A stretch of 64,000 nt of DNA from Salarchaeum japonicum (GTDB taxonomy: Archaea; Halobacteriota; Halobacteria; Halobacteriales; Halobacteriaceae), in the NCBI RefSeq assembly GCF_020614395.1, contig NZ_CP085324.1:1927564-1991563 (forward strand). The letters run 5' to 3'. Below are positions 26,196 through 33,458 of the stretch, piece after piece. The notes under the pieces were generated by a model. The model was not told the DNA's origin. It did not search any database and was given only the letters and a program-made list of their open reading frames with translations. Position 1 is the first letter of the stretch; every line of letters starts with the position of its first letter. The position numbers were made by a program, and so were the translations under genes.

Positions 26196-26987
26196 CTAGA
26201 GGTTCGAACTGCCCGCGCCGCCGTCGATGGGCACCGCCGTGCCGTTGATGTAGCCGGACTTCGGCGAGGAGAGGAAGGCGACGGTGTCACCGAGTTCCAT
26301 CGGGTCGCCGATGCGGCCGAGCGGGTTGCCCTTCCCGCGCTCTTCGAGGCCGTGCTCGTAGGAGTCGTACTCGCCGCGCTCGACGCCCTGCTCGATGAGG
26401 TCCTGGATACGGCTGGTCTCGTGGGGGCCGGGGAGGACGGCGTTCGCGCGCACCTCGGGCGCGAGTTCCGTGGACAGCGTCTTTTCGAGGCCGATGACGC
26501 TCATGCGGACGGAGTTCGAGAGGACGAGCGACGGGATGGCTTCCTTCACGCTCCGGGACGTGATGTTGACGATGGTGCCGCCGTCGCCTGCCTGGAGGTG
26601 TTCGGTGGCCTCCCGGACGGTGCGGACGACGCTCATGACGAGGAGGTCGTAGGCGTCGTACCAGTCCTCGTCGGTGGTGTCGAGGAAGGGGCCGGACGGC
26701 GGGCCGCCGGCGGACGTGACGAGGTGGTCGAGGCCGCCGAACTCGTCAACCGTCGTCTGCACGAGGTTCTCGATGTCCGCCTTCTCGGTGAGGTCGGCCT
26801 TCACGCCGACCACGTCACCGGTCGCGACCTCCTCGACCGCCGCGACGCCCTCCTCGACGGATTCGTCGCTGCGGCCGTTCACGACGACGTTCGCCCCCTC
26901 GCGGGCGAGCGCCTTCGCGGAAGCCTGGCCGAGACCGCTACTGGATGCCGTTACGAGCGCCGCGTTCCCCTCGATATCGAGGTCCAT
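26196..26987 (-). CDS. Short-chain dehydrogenase/reductase family protein with altered active site
   Basis: The protein has 263 residues. The cofactor site is TASSSGLGQ near residue 13, and the fold runs through to the C-terminal SGYINGTAVPIDGG. The Ser of the active site is present (ITSRS, Ser144), but the YxxxK positions read SNSVR, that is Ser157 and Arg161 in place of Tyr and Lys. The usual NNAG motif reads TSAG. A subgroup of FabG-like SDRs shares this change. It may still bind NAD(P), but classical proton transfer by Tyr is not possible. It heads the cupin/FAH/CoA-transferase group. Confidence 0.85.
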   Translation of the reverse strand: MDLDIEGNAALVTASSSGLGQASAKALAREGANVVVNGRSDESVEEGVAAVEEVATGDVVGVKADLTEKADIENLVQTTVDEFGGLDHLVTSAGGPPSGPFLDTTDEDWYDAYDLLVMSVVRTVREATEHLQAGDGGTIVNITSRSVKEAIPSLVLSNSVRMSVIGLEKTLSTELAPEVRANAVLPGPHETSRIQDLIEQGVERGEYDSYEHGLEERGKGNPLGRIGDPMELGDTVAFLSSPKSGYINGTAVPIDGGAGSSNL

Positions 26988-27085
26988 ACGCACAGCATAG
27001 CCTCCCGGGACTTAGGTATTGAGAAGTCGCGCTAACTCTGCCGGAAAACGGTACACCAAAACCCGGGGCGGAGAAGACCTACGTG

Positions 27086-28288
27086 ATGACGACACACGAC
27101 GTGGCAATCGTCGGCGGCGGCTGTGTCGGGCTGTCGGTCGCGAAGCACCTCGCGGAACGCACCGACCTCGACGTCGCCGTCCTGGAGAAGGAGTACCACC
27201 TCGCGGAACACCAGTCCGGCCGGAACTCGGGCGTCCTCCACCCCGGGTTCAACTATCCGCCCGAGTCCGAGAAGGCGCGGTTCGCGACCGAGGGAACGCG
27301 GCGGATGAAGGAGTACTGCGCGGAGCACGACATCCCCTGCGAGGAACTCGGCGTGCTCGTCGTCGCGACGGACGACAGCGAGGAAGCCCGGCTCGGCGAA
27401 CTCGCGGAGCAGGCGGAGGCGAACGGCGTCGAGTACGAGATGCTCGACTCCCAGGAGGAGATTCAGGAGTACGAGCCGCACGCGGTCGGGCAGGCCGCGC
27501 TCCGCGCGCCGGAGGCGGCGTCCGTGGACTCCCAGCAGTACGTGTACACGCTCGGCCGCGAAGTCCAGCGCAAAGGCGTGACGCTCTACCTCGGCCACGA
27601 AGTGACGGGCGTCCGGGAGACCGGCGACGGCTACCGGCTCGCCACGTCGAACAGCGACATCGACGCGGACGTGCTCGTGAACGCCGCGGGCCTGCACGCG
27701 GACACGCTCGCCCACCAGGTCGGCGTCGGCGAGGAGTACCAGGTCGTGCCGTTCCGCGGCGAGTACTACGAGGTCACGCCCGACCGCGCGCACCTCTGTC
27801 AGTCGATGATTTACCCGACGCCCGACCCCGACCTCCCCTTCCTCGGCGTGCACTACACGCGGCGCTCCGACGGGAAGGTCATCGTCGGGCCGAACGCCGT
27901 GCTCGCGTTCGGCCGCGAGGCCTACGAGAACACGGACTTCGACCTCGCCGACCTGAAGGAAACCCTCACCTACGACGGGTTCTGGAAACTCATCGCCGAC
28001 CCGATGATGATTCGGGTGGCGTGGGACGAGCTCAACAAGTCCTACCGGAAGGAGAAGTTCGCGGAGGCGTCCCAGAAGCTCGTGCCCGAGGTTCGCGAGC
28101 GCGACCTGAACAAGAGCTACGCGGGCATCCGCGCCCAGCTCCTGAGCGAGGACGGCGAGCTCGTGAAAGACCCGCTGTTCGTCGAGACGGACGACGCCGT
28201 CCACATCCTGAACGCCGTCTCGCCCGGGTTCACGTCCTCCCTGCCGTTCGGCGACCACATCGCCAGCCTCGTCGAGGAGAAACTCTAG
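27086..28288 (+). CDS. lhgO: FAD-dependent L-2-hydroxyglutarate oxidase-like protein
   Basis: The protein has 400 residues. GGGCVGLSVAKHLAE near residue 9 is the FAD dinucleotide fold, and LEKEYHLAEHQSGRNSGVLH is the LhgO/DAO-family block after it. It ends with the LhgO-like DAVHILNAVSPGFTSSLPFG. LhgO oxidises L-2-hydroxyglutarate to 2-oxoglutarate and feeds electrons to the membrane. The gene is divergent from the SDR and 33 nt upstream of a mannonate-dehydratase-family gene, so another 2-hydroxyacid or sugar acid is an alternative substrate. GTG at 27083 is an alternative start. Confidence 0.85.
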   Translation: MTTHDVAIVGGGCVGLSVAKHLAERTDLDVAVLEKEYHLAEHQSGRNSGVLHPGFNYPPESEKARFATEGTRRMKEYCAEHDIPCEELGVLVVATDDSEEARLGELAEQAEANGVEYEMLDSQEEIQEYEPHAVGQAALRAPEAASVDSQQYVYTLGREVQRKGVTLYLGHEVTGVRETGDGYRLATSNSDIDADVLVNAAGLHADTLAHQVGVGEEYQVVPFRGEYYEVTPDRAHLCQSMIYPTPDPDLPFLGVHYTRRSDGKVIVGPNAVLAFGREAYENTDFDLADLKETLTYDGFWKLIADPMMIRVAWDELNKSYRKEKFAEASQKLVPEVRERDLNKSYAGIRAQLLSEDGELVKDPLFVETDDAVHILNAVSPGFTSSLPFGDHIASLVEEKL

Positions 28289-28321
28289 ACGTTAAGTACC
28301 GACCCGTGGTTTGGGGTGACA

Positions 28322-29341
28322 ATGCCTACGGAGTTCCCCGACGAGATGCGGGTCGCCATCGGCACGTACAAACCCGCGACCGACGATTTCCTGCGGTTCG
28401 CCGCGCAACTCGGCGTCGACGACATCCTCCTCACGCCCCACCGCCACCCCGGCTTCGAGTCCGCGCTCCCGCTCGGCGAAGCGTGGAGCGAGGACGCGCT
28501 CGCGGAACTGAAGTCGCGCGCGAACGGCGCTGACCTCCGGCTGTACGCGGTGGAGAAGATGCCCGTCCCGCTCTACGAGATTCTGCTCACGGACGACGCC
28601 GACGAGCGCGCCGAACTCACGAGCATCATCACGGAGACCATCACGAACATGGGCGCGGCGGGCGTCCCCGTCCTCGGGTACAGCGGCCACCCGCCGGACG
28701 GTGCGGTGCGCACCACCCGCGAGCATCCCGTGCGGGGCGGCGCGCTCGCGTCCGCCTACGACGTGGACGACCTCCACGAACTCGACCGCGACGACGACGA
28801 CGTCGAGCGCGACGTGTCGGAAGACCTGATGTGGGAGCGCTACGAGGCGTTCCTGCACGAGGTCGTGCCGGTCGCGGAGGACGCGGGCGTGACGCTCGGC
28901 GTCCACCCGAGCGACCCGCCGGTCGAACAGCTGTTCGGGATTCCCCTCCTGTTCCGGAACCGCGAGAACTTCCAGCGCGCGCTCGACATCCATCCCAGCG
29001 ACAACCACGGCCTCAAACTCGGGATGGGGTGCTGGTCCGAGATGGGCGAAGACCTCGTGGACGTCATCGAGCACTTCGGCGGCGACCAGATCGTGTACGC
29101 GCACTTCCGGGACGTCGTCGGCACGGTTCCGCGGTTCCACGAGACGTTCGTGGACGACCCCGCGGGGAACTTCGACGAGTACGAGGTCGTCGAGGCGCTC
29201 GACCGCGTCGGGTTCGGCGGCGTGATGACGCCCGACCACGTCCCCCTGATGGAGGGCGAGTCCGACTGGGAGTTCGGGAGCACGCTCGGGCGCTCCTACA
29301 CCGTCGGCTACCTCAAGGGAATGCTGAAATCGCTCGAATAG
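28322..29341 (+). CDS. Mannonate dehydratase (UxuA) family protein
   Basis: The protein has 339 residues. It has the TIM-barrel UxuA layout: DDILLTPHRHPG near the N-terminus, VTLGVHPSDPP, LKLGMGCWSEMG, IVYAHFRDVVG and GVMTPDHVPLME, which carry the metal-binding and catalytic residues. True UxuA turns D-mannonate into 2-keto-3-deoxygluconate. Its upstream partner is the LhgO-like oxidase, and two enolase-superfamily dehydratase genes converge from the right, so the block handles sugar acids. The ATG at 28322 follows a GTG at 28316 that would add two residues. Confidence 0.87.
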   Translation: MPTEFPDEMRVAIGTYKPATDDFLRFAAQLGVDDILLTPHRHPGFESALPLGEAWSEDALAELKSRANGADLRLYAVEKMPVPLYEILLTDDADERAELTSIITETITNMGAAGVPVLGYSGHPPDGAVRTTREHPVRGGALASAYDVDDLHELDRDDDDVERDVSEDLMWERYEAFLHEVVPVAEDAGVTLGVHPSDPPVEQLFGIPLLFRNRENFQRALDIHPSDNHGLKLGMGCWSEMGEDLVDVIEHFGGDQIVYAHFRDVVGTVPRFHETFVDDPAGNFDEYEVVEALDRVGFGGVMTPDHVPLMEGESDWEFGSTLGRSYTVGYLKGMLKSLE

Positions 29342-29355
29342 AGAAGGAAGAAGCG

Positions 29356-30567
29356 TTAGAACGCGGTCGTGCCGTCGAGGACGTGTTCTTCGACGACGGA
29401 CTCGTCCAGTTCGATGCCGAGACCCGGTTCTTCGGGAACCTCGATGTAGCCGTCCTCGATGAGGTCGCTGCCGGTGTGGAGGTCGTCCCACCAGTCCACT
29501 TCGAGCGCGTGGAACTCCAGCACGTCGAAGTTCGGCATCGCGGCGGCGAGGTGGACGCACGCCATCGTGCCGACGGGACTGCAGACGTTGTGCGGCGAGA
29601 CGGGCATGTAGTTCTCTTCAGCGCGGTCGGCGACCCGCAGGGTCTCCGCGAGGCCGCCGACCGTGGTCGGGTCGGGCGTGAGCACGTCCACGCCGTGGTC
29701 GTAGATGAGGTCGGTGAGTTCGAACACCCGGAACCGGTTCTCGCCGGTGGCGACGGGCGTGCGGGTGGCCTTCGTCACCTCGGTCTGGGCGTCCATGTTC
29801 TCCGGGGGAACGAGGTCTTCGAGCCACATCAGGTCGAACTCCTCCAGTTCGTACGCGAGGCGTTTCGCGCTCTCGACGGAGTAGTCCCAGTGGCAGTCGA
29901 ACGCGAGGTCGACCTCGTCGCCGATTTCGTCGCGAACGGCTTCGACGATTTCGCGCTTCTCCCGAATCGCCGTGTTGGAGAGGCGGCCGTTGTAGGGGTC
30001 GGGGTCGTTGTCCCGGGGGAGGTCGAGGTCGAACTTCAGCGCGCTGAACCCCATGTCCACGACGCGCCGGGCTTCGGCGGCGTACGCCTCCGGGGAGTAC
30101 GCGTCGGCCTCGGCGTAGGCGGTCGCGCCGTCCTCGACGGCGTACGCCTCGCCGGCGTGACAGTCGCAGTACATCCGGATTTCGTCGCGGTACTTCGACC
30201 CGAGGAGCTGGTAGACCGGGAGGTCGAGGAGTTTCCCGGCCGCGTCCCAGAGCGCCACCTCGATGCCGGACGCGGCAGTGACGACCTTGCCCGTGGTGCC
30301 GCCGTGACCGCTCATCTCCTGGAAGATGTAGCGCGTGAGGCGTTCAACGTCGAGCGGGTTCTCGCCGATGAGGAAGCGCTTCGTGTACTCGATTATCTCG
30401 GGGACGCCGCCGCCCCGGTACGACTCGCCGATGCCGGTGACGCCGGCGTCGGTCTCGATTTTGACGAGGTTCCACTCGAAGTTCCCCTCGACGACCGCGG
30501 TCTTGATGTCCGTGATTTCCACGTCGCGGGCGTCCGCGCGGGTCGTCTGGAGCGAGTAGTCCCTCAT
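29356..30567 (-). CDS. Enolase-superfamily sugar-acid dehydratase (gluconate/galactonate type)
   Basis: The protein has 403 residues with the mandelate-racemase/muconate-lactonising layout: an N-terminal capping domain and a barrel with Lys178 (ALKFDLDL), metal ligands Asp224 (AFDCHWDY), Glu250 (WLEDLVPPEN) and Glu276 (TGENRF), and a catalytic His in VSPHNVCSPVG. The KFD motif and WLEDLVPPEN are like archaeal gluconate dehydratases. It probably dehydrates a C5 or C6 aldonic acid to a 2-keto-3-deoxy acid. It is translationally coupled (4-nt overlap) to the second enolase-superfamily gene upstream. Confidence 0.87.
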   Translation of the reverse strand: MRDYSLQTTRADARDVEITDIKTAVVEGNFEWNLVKIETDAGVTGIGESYRGGGVPEIIEYTKRFLIGENPLDVERLTRYIFQEMSGHGGTTGKVVTAASGIEVALWDAAGKLLDLPVYQLLGSKYRDEIRMYCDCHAGEAYAVEDGATAYAEADAYSPEAYAAEARRVVDMGFSALKFDLDLPRDNDPDPYNGRLSNTAIREKREIVEAVRDEIGDEVDLAFDCHWDYSVESAKRLAYELEEFDLMWLEDLVPPENMDAQTEVTKATRTPVATGENRFRVFELTDLIYDHGVDVLTPDPTTVGGLAETLRVADRAEENYMPVSPHNVCSPVGTMACVHLAAAMPNFDVLEFHALEVDWWDDLHTGSDLIEDGYIEVPEEPGLGIELDESVVEEHVLDGTTAF

Positions 30568-31670
30568 AGGCGGTACTCCGCGAGGGCGTCCTTGTCGAGC
30601 GGCACGCCGTGGCCGGGCTGGTCGGGGAGCGGAATCATGCCGTCGTCGTCGGGCGCGAGCGGTTCCTCGACCACGTCGTCGAACACCTTCACGTCCATGT
30701 CCCGGTAGAAGTACTCGATCCAGAGGCCGTTCTCGATTGCGCCGAGGAGGCTGGCGTGGATGTTCCAGTTGTAGTGGGGGGCGATGGGGACGTCGTAGGC
30801 GGACGCGTAGTGCGCTATCTTCAGCCACTCCGTGATGCCGCCGCAGACGGTCACGTCGGGCTGGAGGATGGTCGCCGCGCCGGAGTCCACGAGGTTCGCG
30901 AACTGGTGGCGGGTGCCTTCGAGTTCGCCCGTGGCGACCGGGTAGGAGAGCGCGTCGTTCACCTCCGCCATCGTGTCCACGCGGTCGATCATCACGGGTT
31001 CCTCGATGAAGTAGGGGTCGTAGGGTTCGAACGCGCGGCACGCGCGCACGGCCTCCGTCGTGTTCGGGTAGACGCCGTTCCCGTCGAGCAGGAGGGTAAC
31101 GCCGTCGCCGATTTCGTCGCGGACGGCGGCGACGCGGGCTTCCTCTTCCTGCACGGACTTCCGGCCGACCTTCATCTTCACCACGTCGTGGCCCTCGTCG
31201 AGGTAGCGCCGCATCTCCGCGCGCAGGCCCTCGTGGCCCTTCTCGTCGCGGTAGTAGCCGCCGCTCCCGTAGGACGGAACCGCGTCGGCGTGTCCGCCGA
31301 GGAGCTTGTGGAGGGGTTCGCCCGCCGCCTTGGCTTTCACGTCCCAGAGCGCGATGTCCACGGTGGAGATGGCGCGGAGGAAGAGGCCGTGGCGGCCGAT
31401 CTGGACGTTCCCGTTGTACATCTCGTGCCAGAGGCGCTCGGTGTCTCGGGGGTCTTCGCCGACGAGCAGTGGTTCGAGGAGGTCGTTGACGGCGTCGGCG
31501 ATGAGGCCCGCGCCGTCGTAGCCGAGGGAGTACCCGACGCCCTCGTGGCCCTCGTCCGTCCGGACGTACGTGATGGCGTGGTCGCGGTAGGTGAGGGTTC
31601 GGTTGGAGAACGATACGGGGGTTTCAAGTGGAATCTGTATCGGGAAGGATTCCACCTCGGTTATCTCCAT
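30564..31670 (-). CDS. Enolase-superfamily protein (mandelate racemase subgroup)
   Basis: The protein has 368 residues. The capping domain is followed by KMKVGR (Lys165, Lys167, the KxK acid/base motif), metal ligands Asp196 (LLDGNG), Glu223 (FIEEP) and Glu249 (TGELEG), and a His in IAPHYNWNIH. This set marks the mandelate racemase subgroup, which holds many sugar-acid dehydratases and racemases. It differs from its neighbour at the KxK position (KFD there), so the two probably act on different acids or steps. The upstream region is shared with a divergent uspA gene. Confidence 0.87.
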   Translation of the reverse strand: MEITEVESFPIQIPLETPVSFSNRTLTYRDHAITYVRTDEGHEGVGYSLGYDGAGLIADAVNDLLEPLLVGEDPRDTERLWHEMYNGNVQIGRHGLFLRAISTVDIALWDVKAKAAGEPLHKLLGGHADAVPSYGSGGYYRDEKGHEGLRAEMRRYLDEGHDVVKMKVGRKSVQEEEARVAAVRDEIGDGVTLLLDGNGVYPNTTEAVRACRAFEPYDPYFIEEPVMIDRVDTMAEVNDALSYPVATGELEGTRHQFANLVDSGAATILQPDVTVCGGITEWLKIAHYASAYDVPIAPHYNWNIHASLLGAIENGLWIEYFYRDMDVKVFDDVVEEPLAPDDDGMIPLPDQPGHGVPLDKDALAEYRL

Positions 31671-31748
31671 ACGTGGACGCTACTCCCCCCGAGGAAAGAG
31701 ACGCGTATGCCGGCAATGGTTGCCGGCGGCTGGCGGGGCCACCGAATC

Positions 31749-31754
31749 TTTATA
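31749..31754 (+). promoter_or_regulatory. TATA box for uspA-like gene
   Basis: TTTATA is centred 27-28 nt before the ATG at 31779, the canonical position for a leaderless haloarchaeal transcript. A purine-rich run (accgaatc) precedes it as a possible BRE. Confidence 0.65.
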
Positions 31755-31778
31755 CCGGGCGAGGCGAGTGCACCCTGT

Positions 31779-32228
31779 ATGTACGAAGTGTTGCTGCCGG
31801 TCGGGGAGAGCGAATCGCGCGCAAAGCGGGCCGCGGAGGTCGTGACGGACTTCCCGGGGGACGCCGACGAGGTTTCGGTGGTCGTGTTGAACGTGTTCGA
31901 AGACTTCGAGGTGTCCGGGGAGGCCGGGCACGTGTCGTCCGACAGCGCGTTCGAGGGCGAGATTACGGACGCACACGAGAACGAGTTCCCGCCGAGCGTC
32001 GACGCCGCCGTGGAACACCTGGAGGCCGCGGGCGTCGAGGTATCGAAGCGCCGGGAGGAGGGCGAACCAGAGGAGATCGTGCCGTCCGTCGCGGAGGAAC
32101 TCGACGTGGACAACATCGTGATGAGCGCTCGCAAGCGCAGTCCCACCGGGAAGCTCCTGTTCGGGAGTACGACCCAGGCGACGATGCTGTCGGTCGACCG
32201 TCCGGTGACGGTTATCACCAGCGAGTAA
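31779..32228 (+). CDS. Universal stress protein (UspA) family
   Basis: The protein has 149 residues with the UspA fold: MYEVLLPVGESE at the start, the helix DAAVEHLEAAGVEV, VDNIVMSARKRSPTGKLLFG, a variant of the ATP-binding GxxG loop, and VTVITSE at the end. Such proteins often sit beside haloarchaeal TRAP or other membrane transporters and may bind ATP to regulate them. It lies between the divergent dehydratase pair and the TAXI-TRAP genes, in the same direction as the transporter. Confidence 0.88.
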   Translation: MYEVLLPVGESESRAKRAAEVVTDFPGDADEVSVVVLNVFEDFEVSGEAGHVSSDSAFEGEITDAHENEFPPSVDAAVEHLEAAGVEVSKRREEGEPEEIVPSVAEELDVDNIVMSARKRSPTGKLLFGSTTQATMLSVDRPVTVITSE

Positions 32229-32300
32229 CCTACTTAACTATCGTTAACATTCACGTTATTTAGTCCAGTTAGTGCCACTAATAGTCTGAAAGGAACAGAT

Positions 32301-32310
32301 TATTATATAT
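32301..32310 (+). promoter_or_regulatory. TATA box of the TAXI-TRAP operon
   Basis: The sequence tattatatat lies 24-33 nt before the ATG at 32334. About 60 nt further upstream, TTAAC-tatc-GTTAA (32234-32247) forms an inverted repeat that could be an operator or part of the uspA end. Confidence 0.6.
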
Positions 32311-32333
32311 GGTCGTGAGTGTTATGAACGACT

Positions 32334-33383
32334 ATGTCGGATGATGGCATGAACCGACGGGAGTTCTTGTACGGCTCAGCAGCTGTTGGTGCGCTCGGCC
32401 TGGCCGGGTGTACGAGCGGCGGCAGTGGGGACGACGGCAGCGACATGACGCTTCGCGTCGGCACGTCCGCCGGCGAGACGAAGAACGTCGGCCTCGCGGT
32501 CGAACAGGCAGCATCGAACCACAGCGACAGCCTGGACTACTCGACCGTCGAGAGTCCCGGATACATCGGTACCATCCGACGGATGGCGCAGGGCCAGTTC
32601 AACTCCGGTATCACGGACAACAACTCGCTCCTCAAGGCCGTCGACGGCCGCGGCACGTTCGAAGAACAGGGCGTGGACAGCGTCCCCTGGTACGGGTTCT
32701 ACGCGTTCCCGTACAGCATCTACATCGTCGCGCGTGACGGCACGGACATCGAGACGTTCGACGACCTCGCCGGCAAGAACGTCTACCCCGCCGAACCCGG
32801 CTACTCGACGCGCGCGACGACGCTCGACGTCTGGGCGCAGGACCCGACCGCGGACGTCTACGACCAGATGAACATCGTCGACCTCAGCGTCGAGGACGCG
32901 CCCGGCGCGATGGAGGAAGGCGAGATCGACGCGTGTATCGCGTACGGGACGCCCGGCGTGAGCTACACCGGCTTCGTCACCCAGATCGCGTCCCGCATCG
33001 ACGTGCACTACGTCGAGCCGACGGACGCGCTCATCGAGTCCGCCGAGAACTACGGCGGCGCGGGTACGTCCACCACGCCGTACAGCGAGTGGACGCTCGG
33101 CAACGCGGACATCGGCACGGACGAAGTGTTCACCTGGAACCTCGAAGTGAACTACACGTTCAACCCGAGCGCGAGCGACGACGCAGTGTACGAGCTCTGC
33201 CGGGTCGTCGAGGAGAACAACCAGAGCATCAACGACACGGAACCGCAGTTCAACAACTTTGAGTCGACGAGCGACATGCTCGCGTCCGCCCGCGAACAGC
33301 TCCCGGTTCACCCCGGCGCGGCCCAGTACTACAAGGACAACGACGCGTGGGACGACAGCCTCACCGAGGCGTCGCGAGACTAA
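32334..33383 (+). CDS. TAXI-family TRAP transporter solute-binding lipoprotein
   Basis: The protein has 349 residues. A Tat-type signal (NRREFLYGSAAVGALGLAGC) ends in a lipobox cysteine, so the mature protein is lipid-anchored outside. The body has the TAXI layout: LRVGTSAGETKNVGLAVEQ, then IRRMAQGQFNSGITDNN and DLAGKNVYPAEPG. TAXI binding proteins feed TRAP transporters and several bind glutamate, glutamine or dicarboxylates. The permease follows 75 nt later, after a hairpin and T run. The nearby sugar-acid genes suggest an organic-acid ligand. Confidence 0.9.
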   Translation: MSDDGMNRREFLYGSAAVGALGLAGCTSGGSGDDGSDMTLRVGTSAGETKNVGLAVEQAASNHSDSLDYSTVESPGYIGTIRRMAQGQFNSGITDNNSLLKAVDGRGTFEEQGVDSVPWYGFYAFPYSIYIVARDGTDIETFDDLAGKNVYPAEPGYSTRATTLDVWAQDPTADVYDQMNIVDLSVEDAPGAMEEGEIDACIAYGTPGVSYTGFVTQIASRIDVHYVEPTDALIESAENYGGAGTSTTPYSEWTLGNADIGTDEVFTWNLEVNYTFNPSASDDAVYELCRVVEENNQSINDTEPQFNNFESTSDMLASAREQLPVHPGAAQYYKDNDAWDDSLTEASRD

Positions 33384-33396
33384 CCGCGTAGCCGGC

Positions 33397-33419
33397 GCGC
33401 GGATCGACCGCGCATTTTT
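33397..33419 (+). terminator. Hairpin plus T run between TAXI gene and permease
   Basis: GCGCGG (33397-33402), a five-base loop and CCGCGC (33408-33413) form a perfect six-pair stem directly followed by a run of five T. It could end part of the transcription after the binding-protein gene or stabilise that part of the message. Haloarchaeal termination usually needs only T runs, so the stem may serve RNA stability. Confidence 0.5.
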
Positions 33420-33458
33420 GAGATTTAGTCGCATGCACGACACCAAGCAATACCACAC

